The notes under the pieces are model-generated. The model saw only the letters and a list, made by a program, of their open reading frames with translations. It was not told the DNA's origin and did not search any database. From NCBI GenBank assembly GCA_900469445.1, contig UBXM01000003.1, forward strand, positions 1 through 37,917: 37,917 bases of DNA. The letters run 5' to 3'. Source of the DNA: Hyphomicrobiales bacterium. GTDB taxonomy: Bacteria; Pseudomonadota; Alphaproteobacteria; Rhizobiales; Rhizobiaceae. Below are positions 25,052 through 33,313 of this stretch, piece after piece (position 1 is the first letter of the stretch; every line of letters starts with the position of its first letter). A program made the position numbers and the translations under genes.

Positions 25052-25923
25052 GGACGATCCCGCAGGCGCTGAAGGCGCATCTGGATGGGGAGGCGACGAC
25101 GACGTGCCATTGCTGGCGCGTGACGCGGCGCGACGGTGTGGTGATCGGGTTTACCGACCATGACCGCGATCTCGGTTTTGACGGTACGGATTTTCTTGCC
25201 GCAAGCGGCTTTGCGGCAAGCGAAAACGAGCAGGCTTCGGGTCTGGGCGCTGAAGCCGGTGAGGTGGCGGGCGGGTTTTCGAGCGTTGCGATCGATGAGG
25301 CCGATCTGGCAGCCGGGCGTTATGACGGCGCGCGGGTCGAGCTGTTTCTCGTCAACTGGGCAGCGCCCGAACAGAACATGCGGCTCAATATCCGCGAGAT
25401 CGGCGAGGTGATGCGTGCCGGCGGACAGTTTCGTGCCGAGTTGCGCAGTCTGGCGCATCGGCTGAACCAGCCGCAGGGCAGGCTTTACAATCGCCGTTGT
25501 GATGCGAGCCTTGGCGATGGCCGGTGCCGGGTGAACTTGTCGGCCTGGCGCGGCGAGGGAGCGGTGGTCGAGATGATCGATCGCGGCCGGTTGAGGGTTT
25601 CGGGGCTGGCGGGTTTCGCAGACGGATTTTTCCGGCAGGGGCGGATCGTGTTTTCCGGTGGCCTATCCGCCGAGGTGGATGGTCACGAGAAACGGACCGA
25701 CGGGACGGTGGTCCTGTCGCTCTGGCTTCCGCTGGAGGAGGATATCGAGCCGGGCAGGGCATTCGTGGTGACGGCCGGTTGCGACAAGACCTTTGGCACA
25801 TGCCGGCAGCGTTTTGCCAATCAGCTGAATTTTCGCGGCTTCCCGCATGTGCCGGGCGCCGATTTTGCCTATTCCTATGCGGACGGGGAGCGGGTCCATA
25901 ACGGCGGCCCGATCTTCGAATGA
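25048..25923 (+). CDS. GTA tail hub protein (g13, DUF2163, BR0599 type)
   Basis: A 291-residue DUF2163 protein. Recognisable pieces are TTCHCWRVTRRDGVVIGFTD and HDRDLGFDGTDFLAASGFAA (about residues 18-57), RLNQPQGRLYNRRCDASLGD (about 138-157), and the C-terminal CDKTFGTCRQRFANQLNFRG followed by FPHVPGADF. The conserved Cys pairs (CDA.LGD.RC and C..TF.TC) are those of an iron-sulfur or structural site known from GTA hub proteins. It starts and ends with four-base overlaps (ATGA) with g12 and g14. Confidence 0.93.
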   Translation: MRTIPQALKAHLDGEATTTCHCWRVTRRDGVVIGFTDHDRDLGFDGTDFLAASGFAASENEQASGLGAEAGEVAGGFSSVAIDEADLAAGRYDGARVELFLVNWAAPEQNMRLNIREIGEVMRAGGQFRAELRSLAHRLNQPQGRLYNRRCDASLGDGRCRVNLSAWRGEGAVVEMIDRGRLRVSGLAGFADGFFRQGRIVFSGGLSAEVDGHEKRTDGTVVLSLWLPLEEDIEPGRAFVVTAGCDKTFGTCRQRFANQLNFRGFPHVPGADFAYSYADGERVHNGGPIFE

Positions 25924-26363
25924 ACGGCACGGGAGAGCGGATCGTCGCGCTGGCTGAAAGCTGGATCGGCACGCCTTACCGGCATCAGGGCGCAACGAAA
26001 GGCGTGGGCTGTGACTGTATCGGGCTGATCCGCGGTATCTGGTGCGCGCTTTATGGCACGGAGCCGGAAGTCGTGCCGCCCTATGCGCCCGATTGGGCGG
26101 AGCGGGGCGGTGAAGATCGGCTGATGCAGGCGGCACTGCGGCTGTTTGGACCGCCGGTGGCGTTTGCCGAGGCTATGCCGGGGGATCTGTTGCTGTTTCG
26201 CTGGCGGCCGGATTGTGCGGCCAAGCATGCGGGTATTCTTGTCGGGCCGGCGCATTTCATCCATGCCTATGAGCAGGCGGCGGTGACGCGTTCGGCTCTG
26301 GTGCCTTCGTGGAAGCGGCGGGTTGCCGCCGTGCATCGTTTTCCGGCCGCGCGGGTTGATTGA
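25920..26363 (+). CDS. GTA NlpC/P60 cell wall peptidase (g14, TIGR02219)
   Basis: A 147-residue peptidase that opens peptidoglycan for DNA delivery. The catalytic Cys33 is in GVGCDCIGLIRG, His103 in AAKHAGILVGP and a polar third residue in HFIHAYE. It begins MNGTGERIVALAESWIGTPY, the usual NlpC/P60 start. It overlaps g13 by four bases. A 326-bp gap with an odd insert follows before g15, whereas most GTA genes here abut closely. Confidence 0.92.
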   Translation: MNGTGERIVALAESWIGTPYRHQGATKGVGCDCIGLIRGIWCALYGTEPEVVPPYAPDWAERGGEDRLMQAALRLFGPPVAFAEAMPGDLLLFRWRPDCAAKHAGILVGPAHFIHAYEQAAVTRSALVPSWKRRVAAVHRFPAARVD

Positions 26364-26397
26364 AAATGTCGACGGATTGACGTATGTTTCTGGAGTG

Positions 26398-26425
26398 GTG
26401 AGCGAGGTTGCAGCCCCGCCCACCG
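26398..26425. promoter_or_regulatory. Strong hairpin in the g14-g15 gap
   Basis: An 11-bp stem (with G-T pairs) forms between GGTGAGCGAGG and CCCCGCCCACC around a 6-nt loop. Seen from the minus strand it follows the 29-codon ORF at 26430-26519 like a terminator without a T-run. Its role is open. Confidence 0.5.
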
Positions 26426-26429
26426 TGGC

Positions 26430-26519
26430 TTACCTAGCGAATTGTACCCGGACGGCTATAGACCAGCCTGTCCGGGTCACTTTCCAGATAAGTGTAATGC
26501 TAATCGGCTTGAGCCTCAT
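26430..26519 (-). CDS. Possible 29-residue small ORF in the g14-g15 gap
   Basis: A minus-strand ORF whose ATG at 26519 follows a near-perfect ribosome site GGAGGTGATGTT. The product (MRLKPISITLIWKVTRTGWS, ending AVRVQFAR) is a basic, alternating beta-strand pattern. Within the ORF an inverted repeat (26446-26457 with 26465-26477) makes the message strongly structured. The ribosome site is the best support; the length is small and no homology is claimed. A structured RNA could also explain the same bases. Confidence 0.45.
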   Translation of the reverse strand: MRLKPISITLIWKVTRTGWSIAVRVQFAR

Positions 26520-26583
26520 AACATCACCTCCAGGTTTGAAAGCAGGGCTCCTGCCGAAGTCGGTGTAGCCTATCTTCACCGAT

Positions 26584-26604
26584 GCGCCGGGTTACCCCCG
26601 GCGC
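26584..26604. terminator. Hairpin at the right side of the g14-g15 insert
   Basis: GCGCCGGG at 26584-26591 pairs with CCCGGCGC at 26597-26604 around five bases, followed by ttcctgctttt. It could end a plus-strand transcript. About 86 bp remain to the g15 start; no gene is seen in them. Confidence 0.45.
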
Positions 26605-26689
26605 TTCCTGCTTTTGCCTTCAAACATCCACACGCTATCACAATTTTAACGCGCATCCAGCCGTGAGGCTCGTTGCGTGGGGAGAGCTT

Positions 26690-29600
26690 ATGGCCACTCT
26701 TCTTTTCCAGGCGGCGGGGGCCGCACTCGGCGGTGTCTTCGGGCCGATCGGCGCCATTGTCGGTCGGGCTGCGGGGGCTCTGGCGGGTAGCGTCGTCGAT
26801 CGGGCTCTGATCAACGGAAGCCGGACGATTTCCGGCGCGAGGCTCGGGACGGCGCGTATTCCGGGTGCCGATGAGGGGACCGCTATCAACCGGCTTTACG
26901 GGACGGCGCGGATCGGCGGCACGCTGATCTGGGCGACGCGTTTCGAGGAGGAGGTAACGCGCGAACGCACCGGCGGAAAGGCGACGGGGCCGCGGGTGGA
27001 GACCTTTCGGTATTTCGCCAATTTCGCCATCGGGTTGTGCGAGGGGCCGATCGCGGCAGTCAGGCGTGTCTGGGCCGATGGGCGCGAGATCGACCTGACG
27101 GCGATCGAGATGCGCGTCTATCGTGGCGACGAAGAGCAATTGCCCGATCCGCTGATCGAGGCGAAACAGGGTGAAGGACTGGCGCCGGCTTATCGCGGGC
27201 TGGCCTATGTGGTTTTCGAACGGCTGCCGCTCGATGTGTTCGGCAATCGCATCCCGCTCCTGCAATTCGAGGTGCTGCGGCCGGTCGGAAAGCTGGAGGG
27301 CCAAATCCGGGCGGTGACGATCATTCCGGGCGCGACCGAGCATGGATATCAGACGCGCCAGGTTACGGAAAAGACGGGTGAGGGCAGCGGGCGGATCATC
27401 AACCGGCATACGACCACGGCCTTGACCGACTGGCAGGCGTCGATCGACGAACTTCAGGCGCTCTGCCCGAACGTCGAACGGGTGGCGCTGGTGGTTTCCT
27501 GGTTCGGTACGGATCTGCGCGCCGGAGATTGCCGAATCGTGCCGGGTGTCGAGGTCGAGGCGCGGCGGGACGAAAGCGATCCGTGGTCGGTTGCCGGGAT
27601 CGGCCGTGGCGGGGCACATCTGGTAAGCTTGAAGGATGGCGGGCCTGCCTATGGCGGCACGCCGAGCGACGCGAGCGTCAGGGCGGCGATCACCGATCTG
27701 AAGGCGCGGGGGCTGAAGGTCTATCTCTATCCGTTCGTGATGATGGATATCCCGCCGGGCAACGGCCTTGCTGATCCCTATCGTGGTGGCGAGCAGGCGG
27801 CCTATCCTTGGCGCGGGCGGATCACCTGTCATCCTGCACCGGGGCAGATTGGCACGGTGGACAGGACGTCTGCCGCACGCGGACAGGTAGAGGCCTTCGC
27901 GGGTAGAGCGGAGGGCTATCGCCGCATGGTGCTGCATTATGCCGGTCTGGTCGGGGATGCCGGTGGTGTCGATGGTTTCATCATCGGTTCGGAACTGCGC
28001 GGGCTGACGCAATTGCGGGATGACGCGGATCGCTTTCCCTTTGTCGAGGAGCTGGTCGAGCTTGCCGGGGATGTCAGGGCGAGGGTCGGGGCCGCGACGA
28101 AGATCACCTATGGTGCCGACTGGAGCGAATATTTCGGTTACCATCCGCAGGACGGATCGAGAGATGTGTTCTTCCATCTCGATCCGCTCTGGGCCTCTGC
28201 GCATATCGATGCGGTCGGCATCGACAATTACATGCCGCTCTCGGACTGGCGCGATGACGATCTCATGGCAGGCAATCCGGATGGCTTTGCTTCGTGTGAT
28301 GATGCGGCGGCGATGACGGGGCAGATCGCGGCGGGCGAGGGGTATCATTGGTATTATGCCAGCGATATCGACCGGCTGAACCGCAAACGCTCCCTGATCA
28401 CCGACGGGCTGGCGGGCAAGCCCTGGGTGTTTCGTTACAAGGATATCGAAAACTGGTGGGTGAACCGGCATTTCGACCGGGTGGACGGTGCGGAGCGCGT
28501 GACGTCGACGGCTTGGGCACCGGCGATGAAACCGGTCTGGTTTACCGAATTGGGCTGCCCGGCAGTGGATAAGGGTGCCAATCAGCCGAATGTCTTCGTC
28601 GATCCGAAATCGGCGGAAAGCAATCTTCCTCACTTCTCGTCCGGCGGCAGGGCCGACAGCCAGCAGAGGCGGTTTCTCGAGGCGCATCATGGCCACTGGC
28701 AGGGCGGGAATGCGCCCGGCGGGATGGTGGATGCGGGGCATGTCTTCGTCTGGACCTGGGATGCGCGACCGTCGCCTGCCTTCCCTGATGATCTTTCCAT
28801 ATGGAGTGATGGCGGCAACTGGCGAACCGGTCACTGGCTGAATGGGCGGCTTGGCGGCACGACGCTGGCTGATGTGATTGCGGCGATCCTGACCGATCAT
28901 GGCGTCGAGGATTTCGATGTCTCGGCGGTGAGTGGTGATCTGACCGGTTATGTCCAGGCCGACCTGACCTCGGCGCGGACCTTGATCGAGCCATTGATGG
29001 AGGCTTTTCAGATCGATGCAGTCGAGGATGCGGGTCTGATCAGATTTCGCTCACGGCTCGGATCGAGCCTTGCGCCGCATGAGATTGCGCTCGTGGCCGA
29101 TATCGAGGGCGAACCGTTTTGGACGGAGAACCGGGGGCATGATGCCGACTTTCCCGCGGAAGCCGTGCTGACCTCCTACAACCCGGTTCTGGACTATGAG
29201 CAGGCAAGCGTGCGCTCACGGCCGGTTGCGGCGGAAAGCCGCCGGGTTTTGGGCTATGATTTGCCGGCGACGCTTTCCGAGGAGACGGCGCTTGGCGCGG
29301 TGGAAGCCGCATTGCGGGCGAACCGTATCGCGCGGCGGGTGCTGAGCTTTGCGATTTCGCCGGCCGAACAGGGCATCGAGACGGGTGACGCGATCAGCCT
29401 TGTCGGCGGACCGGACGGCACATTCGTGATCGAGCGGATCGAGGAAGGTGAGGTGCGCCGGATCGAGGCGCGGCATCATCTGGCGCTGCCGCCATTCGGT
29501 TCGCCGGCAACGACCGGCCGGCGCAATACCGGTGGCGGCGGCGTGTCGGATGCGTTCCAGCCGGTGCTGCATTTCATCGACCTGCCGCGGCTGACGGATG

Positions 29601-30484
29601 GCGACCCCGAAGACTTCGCCTGCTTGGCCGGGTACAGCCGGCCCTGGAGGCGGATGGCGATCGCGTCATCGGCAACCACTGAAGGTTATCGCAGGCGTGT
29701 GACGCTCGATCGTCCTGCGCGGATTGGGGCTTTGTCCGCGCCGCTGCTTCCCGGCATATCGGGCCGGTTCGACCATGCGAATGTGCTGGAACTGGATCTT
29801 TATTTCGGCGGGCTGGCGTCCGCTGCGGAAATGGCGGTGCTCTCCGGCGAAAACCGGATCGCGGTGAAGGCGCTAAACGGCGTGTGGGAAATCATCGGCT
29901 TTCTGTCGGCAAGCGAGATCGCGCCGAAACGCTGGCGGCTTTCCGGCCTGTTGCGCGGACTTTCGGGCACGGAGGATGCGAGCCTCCTGGGAGCCTTGGC
30001 GGGAAGCCCCTGCGTCGTGCTGGATGAGGCGGTGGTGTCTCTCGGGCTTGGAAGCGAGGAGCGCGGGCGGTCGCTGAACTGGCTGGTCGAAAGCCTCGGT
30101 GCGGGTGGCGGGCGGGTAGGGCCGTTCGTCTTCGCCGGTGGTGTGCGGGCCGCAACGCCGCTTGCGCCGGTGCATCTTTTCGCCGAGCGAAGGGCCGATG
30201 GCGGCATCGCGATGCGCTGGACGAGGCGTGGCCGTATCGACGCCGACAACTGGGACGCATCGGAGATCCCGATGGACGAACCGCAGGAGCGCTACCGCCT
30301 CGATCTGATGGCAGGCGAACTGGTGGTGAGAAGCGTGGAAGTGACCGAACCGTCGTTTCTCTATTCGGCAGAAAACGAGCTTTCCGATTTCGGCGGGCGA
30401 CAGCAACGCGTCGATTTCACGGTCAGGCAGATGGGACGTACCGTGCCATTGGGCATTCCGGCGCGTTCCGTGATCAATCTTTGA
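26690..30484 (+). CDS. GTA large baseplate/tail-tip multidomain protein (g15, megatron)
   Basis: A 1264-residue protein that forms the tip of the tail and is involved in host contact. It begins MATLLFQAAGAALGGVFGPI with a glycine-rich helix, followed by conserved GTA blocks (GSRTISGARLGTARIPGADE, YFANFAIGLCEGPI, RVYRGDEEQLPDP). A TIM-barrel glycoside hydrolase-like domain occupies about residues 330-740, with ITYGADWSEYFGYHPQDGSR and KPVWFTELGCPAVDKGANQP, and a C-terminal tail-fibre-like part (about 800-1264). The start is the ATG at 26690 preceded by GGAGAGC; the frame is open upstream to 26582, only over the gap insert. It is intact and ends 18 bp before the holin-like gene. Confidence 0.93.
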   Translation: MATLLFQAAGAALGGVFGPIGAIVGRAAGALAGSVVDRALINGSRTISGARLGTARIPGADEGTAINRLYGTARIGGTLIWATRFEEEVTRERTGGKATGPRVETFRYFANFAIGLCEGPIAAVRRVWADGREIDLTAIEMRVYRGDEEQLPDPLIEAKQGEGLAPAYRGLAYVVFERLPLDVFGNRIPLLQFEVLRPVGKLEGQIRAVTIIPGATEHGYQTRQVTEKTGEGSGRIINRHTTTALTDWQASIDELQALCPNVERVALVVSWFGTDLRAGDCRIVPGVEVEARRDESDPWSVAGIGRGGAHLVSLKDGGPAYGGTPSDASVRAAITDLKARGLKVYLYPFVMMDIPPGNGLADPYRGGEQAAYPWRGRITCHPAPGQIGTVDRTSAARGQVEAFAGRAEGYRRMVLHYAGLVGDAGGVDGFIIGSELRGLTQLRDDADRFPFVEELVELAGDVRARVGAATKITYGADWSEYFGYHPQDGSRDVFFHLDPLWASAHIDAVGIDNYMPLSDWRDDDLMAGNPDGFASCDDAAAMTGQIAAGEGYHWYYASDIDRLNRKRSLITDGLAGKPWVFRYKDIENWWVNRHFDRVDGAERVTSTAWAPAMKPVWFTELGCPAVDKGANQPNVFVDPKSAESNLPHFSSGGRADSQQRRFLEAHHGHWQGGNAPGGMVDAGHVFVWTWDARPSPAFPDDLSIWSDGGNWRTGHWLNGRLGGTTLADVIAAILTDHGVEDFDVSAVSGDLTGYVQADLTSARTLIEPLMEAFQIDAVEDAGLIRFRSRLGSSLAPHEIALVADIEGEPFWTENRGHDADFPAEAVLTSYNPVLDYEQASVRSRPVAAESRRVLGYDLPATLSEETALGAVEAALRANRIARRVLSFAISPAEQGIETGDAISLVGGPDGTFVIERIEEGEVRRIEARHHLALPPFGSPATTGRRNTGGGGVSDAFQPVLHFIDLPRLTDGDPEDFACLAGYSRPWRRMAIASSATTEGYRRRVTLDRPARIGALSAPLLPGISGRFDHANVLELDLYFGGLASAAEMAVLSGENRIAVKALNGVWEIIGFLSASEIAPKRWRLSGLLRGLSGTEDASLLGALAGSPCVVLDEAVVSLGLGSEERGRSLNWLVESLGAGGGRVGPFVFAGGVRAATPLAPVHLFAERRADGGIAMRWTRRGRIDADNWDASEIPMDEPQERYRLDLMAGELVVRSVEVTEPSFLYSAENELSDFGGRQQRVDFTVRQMGRTVPLGIPARSVINL

Positions 30485-30502
30485 TAACAAGGAGATGAAC
30501 GG

Positions 30503-30732
30503 ATGGATTTGGTCAAGAACTGGTACCAGTCGAAGACGATCTGGGGTGCGCTGATTGCGGTCGCGGCCTCGGCTCTTCAACTGGCTGGCCTGGGATTGGG
30601 GCAGCTGACCAGGCGGAACTGGCCGATATCGCGGTCACGTTGACGGGGGCTGCCGGCGGCCTTCTGGCGCTTTACGGACGTCTCGTCGCAACGGGCTCGA
30701 TTGGTGGAAAAGCCCCGTTCGGGCCTTCCTGA
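30503..30732 (+). pseudogene. Holin-like gene with a one-base frameshift
   Basis: ATG at 30503 follows AAGGAGATGAAC, a good ribosome site. The first frame gives MDLVKNWYQSKTIWGALIAV, a helix AASALQLAGLGLG, then leaves the frame and stops at 30641-30643. In the next frame, starting right after the G4 run at 30598-30601, the sequence continues ADQAELADIAVTLTGAAGG, LLALYGRLVATGSIGG to a stop at 30730-30732. Restoring one G would join them into a 76-residue protein of two hydrophobic segments, as in small phage holin families. The defect is either a real mutation or a homopolymer read error. The gene directly follows the tail-tip gene and could pair with the endolysin at 14119. Confidence 0.75.
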
Positions 30733-30739
30733 AGGTTAG

Positions 30740-30777
30740 CATTACAGAGCATTCATTTGCCATTCAGCCGTCATTCG
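30740..30777. promoter_or_regulatory. Direct repeats upstream of feuN, candidate FeuP-binding site
   Basis: CATTAC at 30740, CATTCA at 30750, CATTCA at 30761 and CATTCG at 30772 are spaced 10, 11 and 11 bp. Such spacing is typical of OmpR-family response regulators binding tandem sites on one helix face. It lies about 65 bp upstream of the feuN start and so could mediate feedback by FeuP. Confidence 0.5.
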
Positions 30778-30840
30778 ATACATAATCCATAACATGCTTT
30801 GGACATGACCTTATCGTCGGTTGAGTGGAAACAGGTAAAC

Positions 30841-31104
30841 ATGGCGCGACTGCCGATCATTGCGATTTTGGCCGCCGGCACTGCATTTGCAGCATTGGCT
30901 GGGGAGCCTGCGACCGCACAGAACTATGTCGTTCTGGTCGCCGGCGACTGCGGCACGGCTGCGTCCCGCGTCGTTCGCGATACGGGCGGACAGCTTCTCT
31001 CTGCCCAACCGTCCTCGGACGGCCAGACCTGCATTGTGACCGTCCTGGTACAGGGCAACGGCAGCGAACGGCCCCGCAAGGTCACCGTCCGGGTGCCGAT
31101 GTAA
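30841..31104 (+). CDS. feuN: FeuN-like small exported inhibitor of the FeuQ sensor
   Basis: An 87-residue protein with a signal peptide (MARLPIIAILAAGTAFAALA, cleavage near ATA-QNY). The mature part has two Cys (37 and 64) that may form a disulfide, and basic C-terminal ERPRKVTVRVPM. It lies directly upstream of feuP and feuQ. In Sinorhizobium meliloti, FeuN is a small periplasmic protein encoded next to feuPQ that holds FeuQ in check. The identification uses position, size and signal peptide; the sequence itself is not diagnostic. The start at 30841 is chosen for its signal peptide; the open frame begins 42 bp upstream. Confidence 0.75.
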   Translation: MARLPIIAILAAGTAFAALAGEPATAQNYVVLVAGDCGTAASRVVRDTGGQLLSAQPSSDGQTCIVTVLVQGNGSERPRKVTVRVPM

Positions 31105-31137
31105 GCAAGTAAACTAGACATCTGCGCCTTATAAATT

Positions 31138-31161
31138 CCGAAAACCGGATGCGGTTTTCGG
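31138..31161. promoter_or_regulatory. Hairpin in the feuN-feuP gap
   Basis: CCGAAAACC at 31138-31146 pairs perfectly with GGTTTTCGG at 31153-31161 around six bases. No T-run follows, so it may be a transcript-stabilising or partially attenuating structure between the two genes. Confidence 0.5.
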
Positions 31162-31206
31162 GTTGATGCGCTAGATACTTGCAGGATTTTATGCAGGGGA
31201 CGGTTC

Positions 31207-31878
31207 ATGCGCATTCTCGTGGTCGAAGACGACGTCAATCTCAATCGCCAGCTTTCGGATGCTCTGAAGGAATCCGGCTATGTCGTCGACACGGCCTTCG
31301 ACGGCGAGGAAGGCCATTTCCTCGGTGACACGGAACCCTATGATGCGGTGATCCTCGACATCGGCCTGCCGGAAATGGACGGTATCACCGTTGTCGAGAA
31401 ATGGCGTTCGAACGGCAAGGGCATGCCTGTCCTGATGCTGACCGCGCGTGATCGCTGGAGCGACAAGGTGGCCGGTATCGATGCCGGCGCCGACGACTAT
31501 GTGGCAAAGCCGTTCCATGTCGAGGAAGTGCTGGCGCGGGTGCGCGCGCTGATCCGCCGTGCCGCCGGCCACTCGTCTTCGGAAATCGTCTGCGGCCCGG
31601 TCCGCCTCGACACCAAGGCGTCGAAGGCGACGGTCGATGGCGTGACTTTGAAGCTGACCTCTCACGAATTCCGGCTGCTTTCCTATCTCATGCATCACAT
31701 GGGCACGGTCGTATCGCGAACCGAACTGGTCGAGCATATGTATGACCAGGATTTCGACCGCGACAGCAATACGATCGAGGTTTTTGTCGGCCGTCTGCGC
31801 AAGAAGATCGGCGGCGATCTGATCGAGACGGTGCGCGGGCTTGGCTACCGGATGCAAGCGCCGGCCGATGCCCAATAG
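31207..31878 (+). CDS. feuP: Response regulator FeuP, OmpR family
   Basis: A 223-residue regulator. The receiver domain (about 1-120) has the acidic pair in VVEDDV, the phosphoacceptor Asp51 in VILDIGLPEMDG and Lys101 in DDYVAKPF. The winged-helix DNA-binding domain (about 130-220) ends with TIEVFVGRLRKKIGGDLIET and VRGLGYRM. The start has GCAGGGGACGGTTC upstream. It is followed by feuQ with an 11-bp overlap. FeuPQ controls cyclic beta-glucan export and other envelope functions in Sinorhizobium meliloti; the match is by synteny and family. Confidence 0.9.
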   Translation: MRILVVEDDVNLNRQLSDALKESGYVVDTAFDGEEGHFLGDTEPYDAVILDIGLPEMDGITVVEKWRSNGKGMPVLMLTARDRWSDKVAGIDAGADDYVAKPFHVEEVLARVRALIRRAAGHSSSEIVCGPVRLDTKASKATVDGVTLKLTSHEFRLLSYLMHHMGTVVSRTELVEHMYDQDFDRDSNTIEVFVGRLRKKIGGDLIETVRGLGYRMQAPADAQ

Positions 31879-33313
31879 TCTTCCAAAACAGCCCCCGAGC
31901 TTGGGCATGGGAGGATTTCGGTCACTCACCGCCCGCGTGCTGCTTCTGGCAACCGCCTGGTCGGCCGTGGCGCTGGTGGTGATCGCGATCGTCATATCGC
32001 AGCTTTACCGGCAATCATCCGAGCGGGCCTTTACCGATCTCTTGCGCGCCCAGCTCTACAACGTCATCAACTCGATGACGATCGGCGAGGACAATAAGCT
32101 ATCGGGCAATCCGCAGCTCGGCGACCTCAGGTTTTCGCAGCCGGAGACCGGCTGGTACTGGATCATCGAGCCGCTCGGCACATTCGCGGCGACGCCGCTT
32201 TCCTCGTCTTCGCTCGGAACCTCGAACATCAAGGTGCCGACCATTTTGAGCGTGCCGTTCAACAACCGTTACGAACGCTTCTACCGCACCAATGATGCCT
32301 TCGGGAACAATGTCCTGGTGGCCGAGACCGAGGTGGTTCTCGACGGCGAGGGGCGAGCCGCGCGGTTTCGCGTTTCCGGCAATCTGGCCGTGGTGGAAGA
32401 CGATGTGCACAGCTTTTCGCGCAACCTCTATATCACCCTTGCTGTATTCGGGCTCGGCAGCCTGATCGTCAACGGTCTGGCGATCCTGTTCGGCTTTTTG
32501 CCGCTCAAGGGAGCGCGTCGCGCACTCGAGCGGGTCCGGCGCGGCGAAGTCGAGCGTCTAGAGGGGCGATTTCCGCGCGAAATCATGCCCTTGGCCAACG
32601 ATATCAATGCGCTGATCGAAAGCAACCGGCGTATCGTGGAACGCGCGCGTATGCAGGTGGGCAACCTTGCCCATTCGCTGAAGACGCCGATTGCCGTGCT
32701 GCTCAACGAATCCCGATTGGGGGAAAAGGTGCAGTCCGATCTGGTGCGCTCCCAGGCCGAGGCGATGCAGACCCAGGTGCAATCCTATCTCAATCGCGCA
32801 CGCATCGCCGCGCAGCGCGAGTCCCTGCTTGCGCGCAGCGAGGTCGAGCCGGTTCTCGAGCGGCTGGTGCGCGTGATGCGCAGGCTGAACCCCGATACCG
32901 AATTTCACCTCTCCGTATCGCCGCAGACGCTGGCGATTGCGCTGGAGCAGCAGGATCTGGAGGAGACCGTGGGCAATCTTCTGGAGAATGCCGCCAAGTT
33001 TGCCAAGGTCGGCGTATGGGTTTCGGCGGCGCAGGCAAGTCCGCCACCGGGAGCAGAAGGCGAAGCTGCCCGCAGGGCATGGGTCGAGCTTATGGTCGAG
33101 GATGACGGTCCCGGCCTCGAACCTGAACAGATCACGATTGCGCTGAAGCGTGGCAAACGGCTCGATGAAAGCAAGCCGGGCGCTGGTCTCGGCCTTTCGA
33201 TCGTCAGCGAGATTGCCTCGGAGTATAATGGAATGATCCATCTGGATCGCGGTACACATGGTGGTCTGCGGGCAAGGCTGCTGCTGCCGGGCGTGACGCG
33301 CGACGCGGCGTGA
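31868..33313 (+). CDS. feuQ: Sensor histidine kinase FeuQ
   Basis: A 481-residue inner-membrane kinase. It has an N-terminal helix (about 19-42, VLLLATAWSAVALVVIAIVI), a periplasmic sensor region, a second helix (about 186-210), and the DHp domain with His269 in GNLAHSLKTPIAVLL. The ATP-binding domain contains NLLENAAKFAKVGV (N box), EDDGPGLEP and GAGLGLSIVSEIA. The ATG at 31868 (MPNSLPKQPP) overlaps the feuP stop and is preferred over an upstream in-frame start. It is expected to phosphorylate FeuP and to be restrained by FeuN. Confidence 0.9.
   Translation: MPNSLPKQPPSLGMGGFRSLTARVLLLATAWSAVALVVIAIVISQLYRQSSERAFTDLLRAQLYNVINSMTIGEDNKLSGNPQLGDLRFSQPETGWYWIIEPLGTFAATPLSSSSLGTSNIKVPTILSVPFNNRYERFYRTNDAFGNNVLVAETEVVLDGEGRAARFRVSGNLAVVEDDVHSFSRNLYITLAVFGLGSLIVNGLAILFGFLPLKGARRALERVRRGEVERLEGRFPREIMPLANDINALIESNRRIVERARMQVGNLAHSLKTPIAVLLNESRLGEKVQSDLVRSQAEAMQTQVQSYLNRARIAAQRESLLARSEVEPVLERLVRVMRRLNPDTEFHLSVSPQTLAIALEQQDLEETVGNLLENAAKFAKVGVWVSAAQASPPPGAEGEAARRAWVELMVEDDGPGLEPEQITIALKRGKRLDESKPGAGLGLSIVSEIASEYNGMIHLDRGTHGGLRARLLLPGVTRDAA

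Noticed and set aside
26442..26666. 74-codon plus-strand frame in the g14-g15 gap
   Set aside because: No ribosome site, and it crosses two hairpins; composition unlike a protein. The minus-strand ORF has much better start signals.
26576..28900. 774-codon open frame opposite g15
   Set aside because: Antisense shadow of the conserved tail-tip gene; composition (Arg, Ile, Pro, His rich) and no motif.
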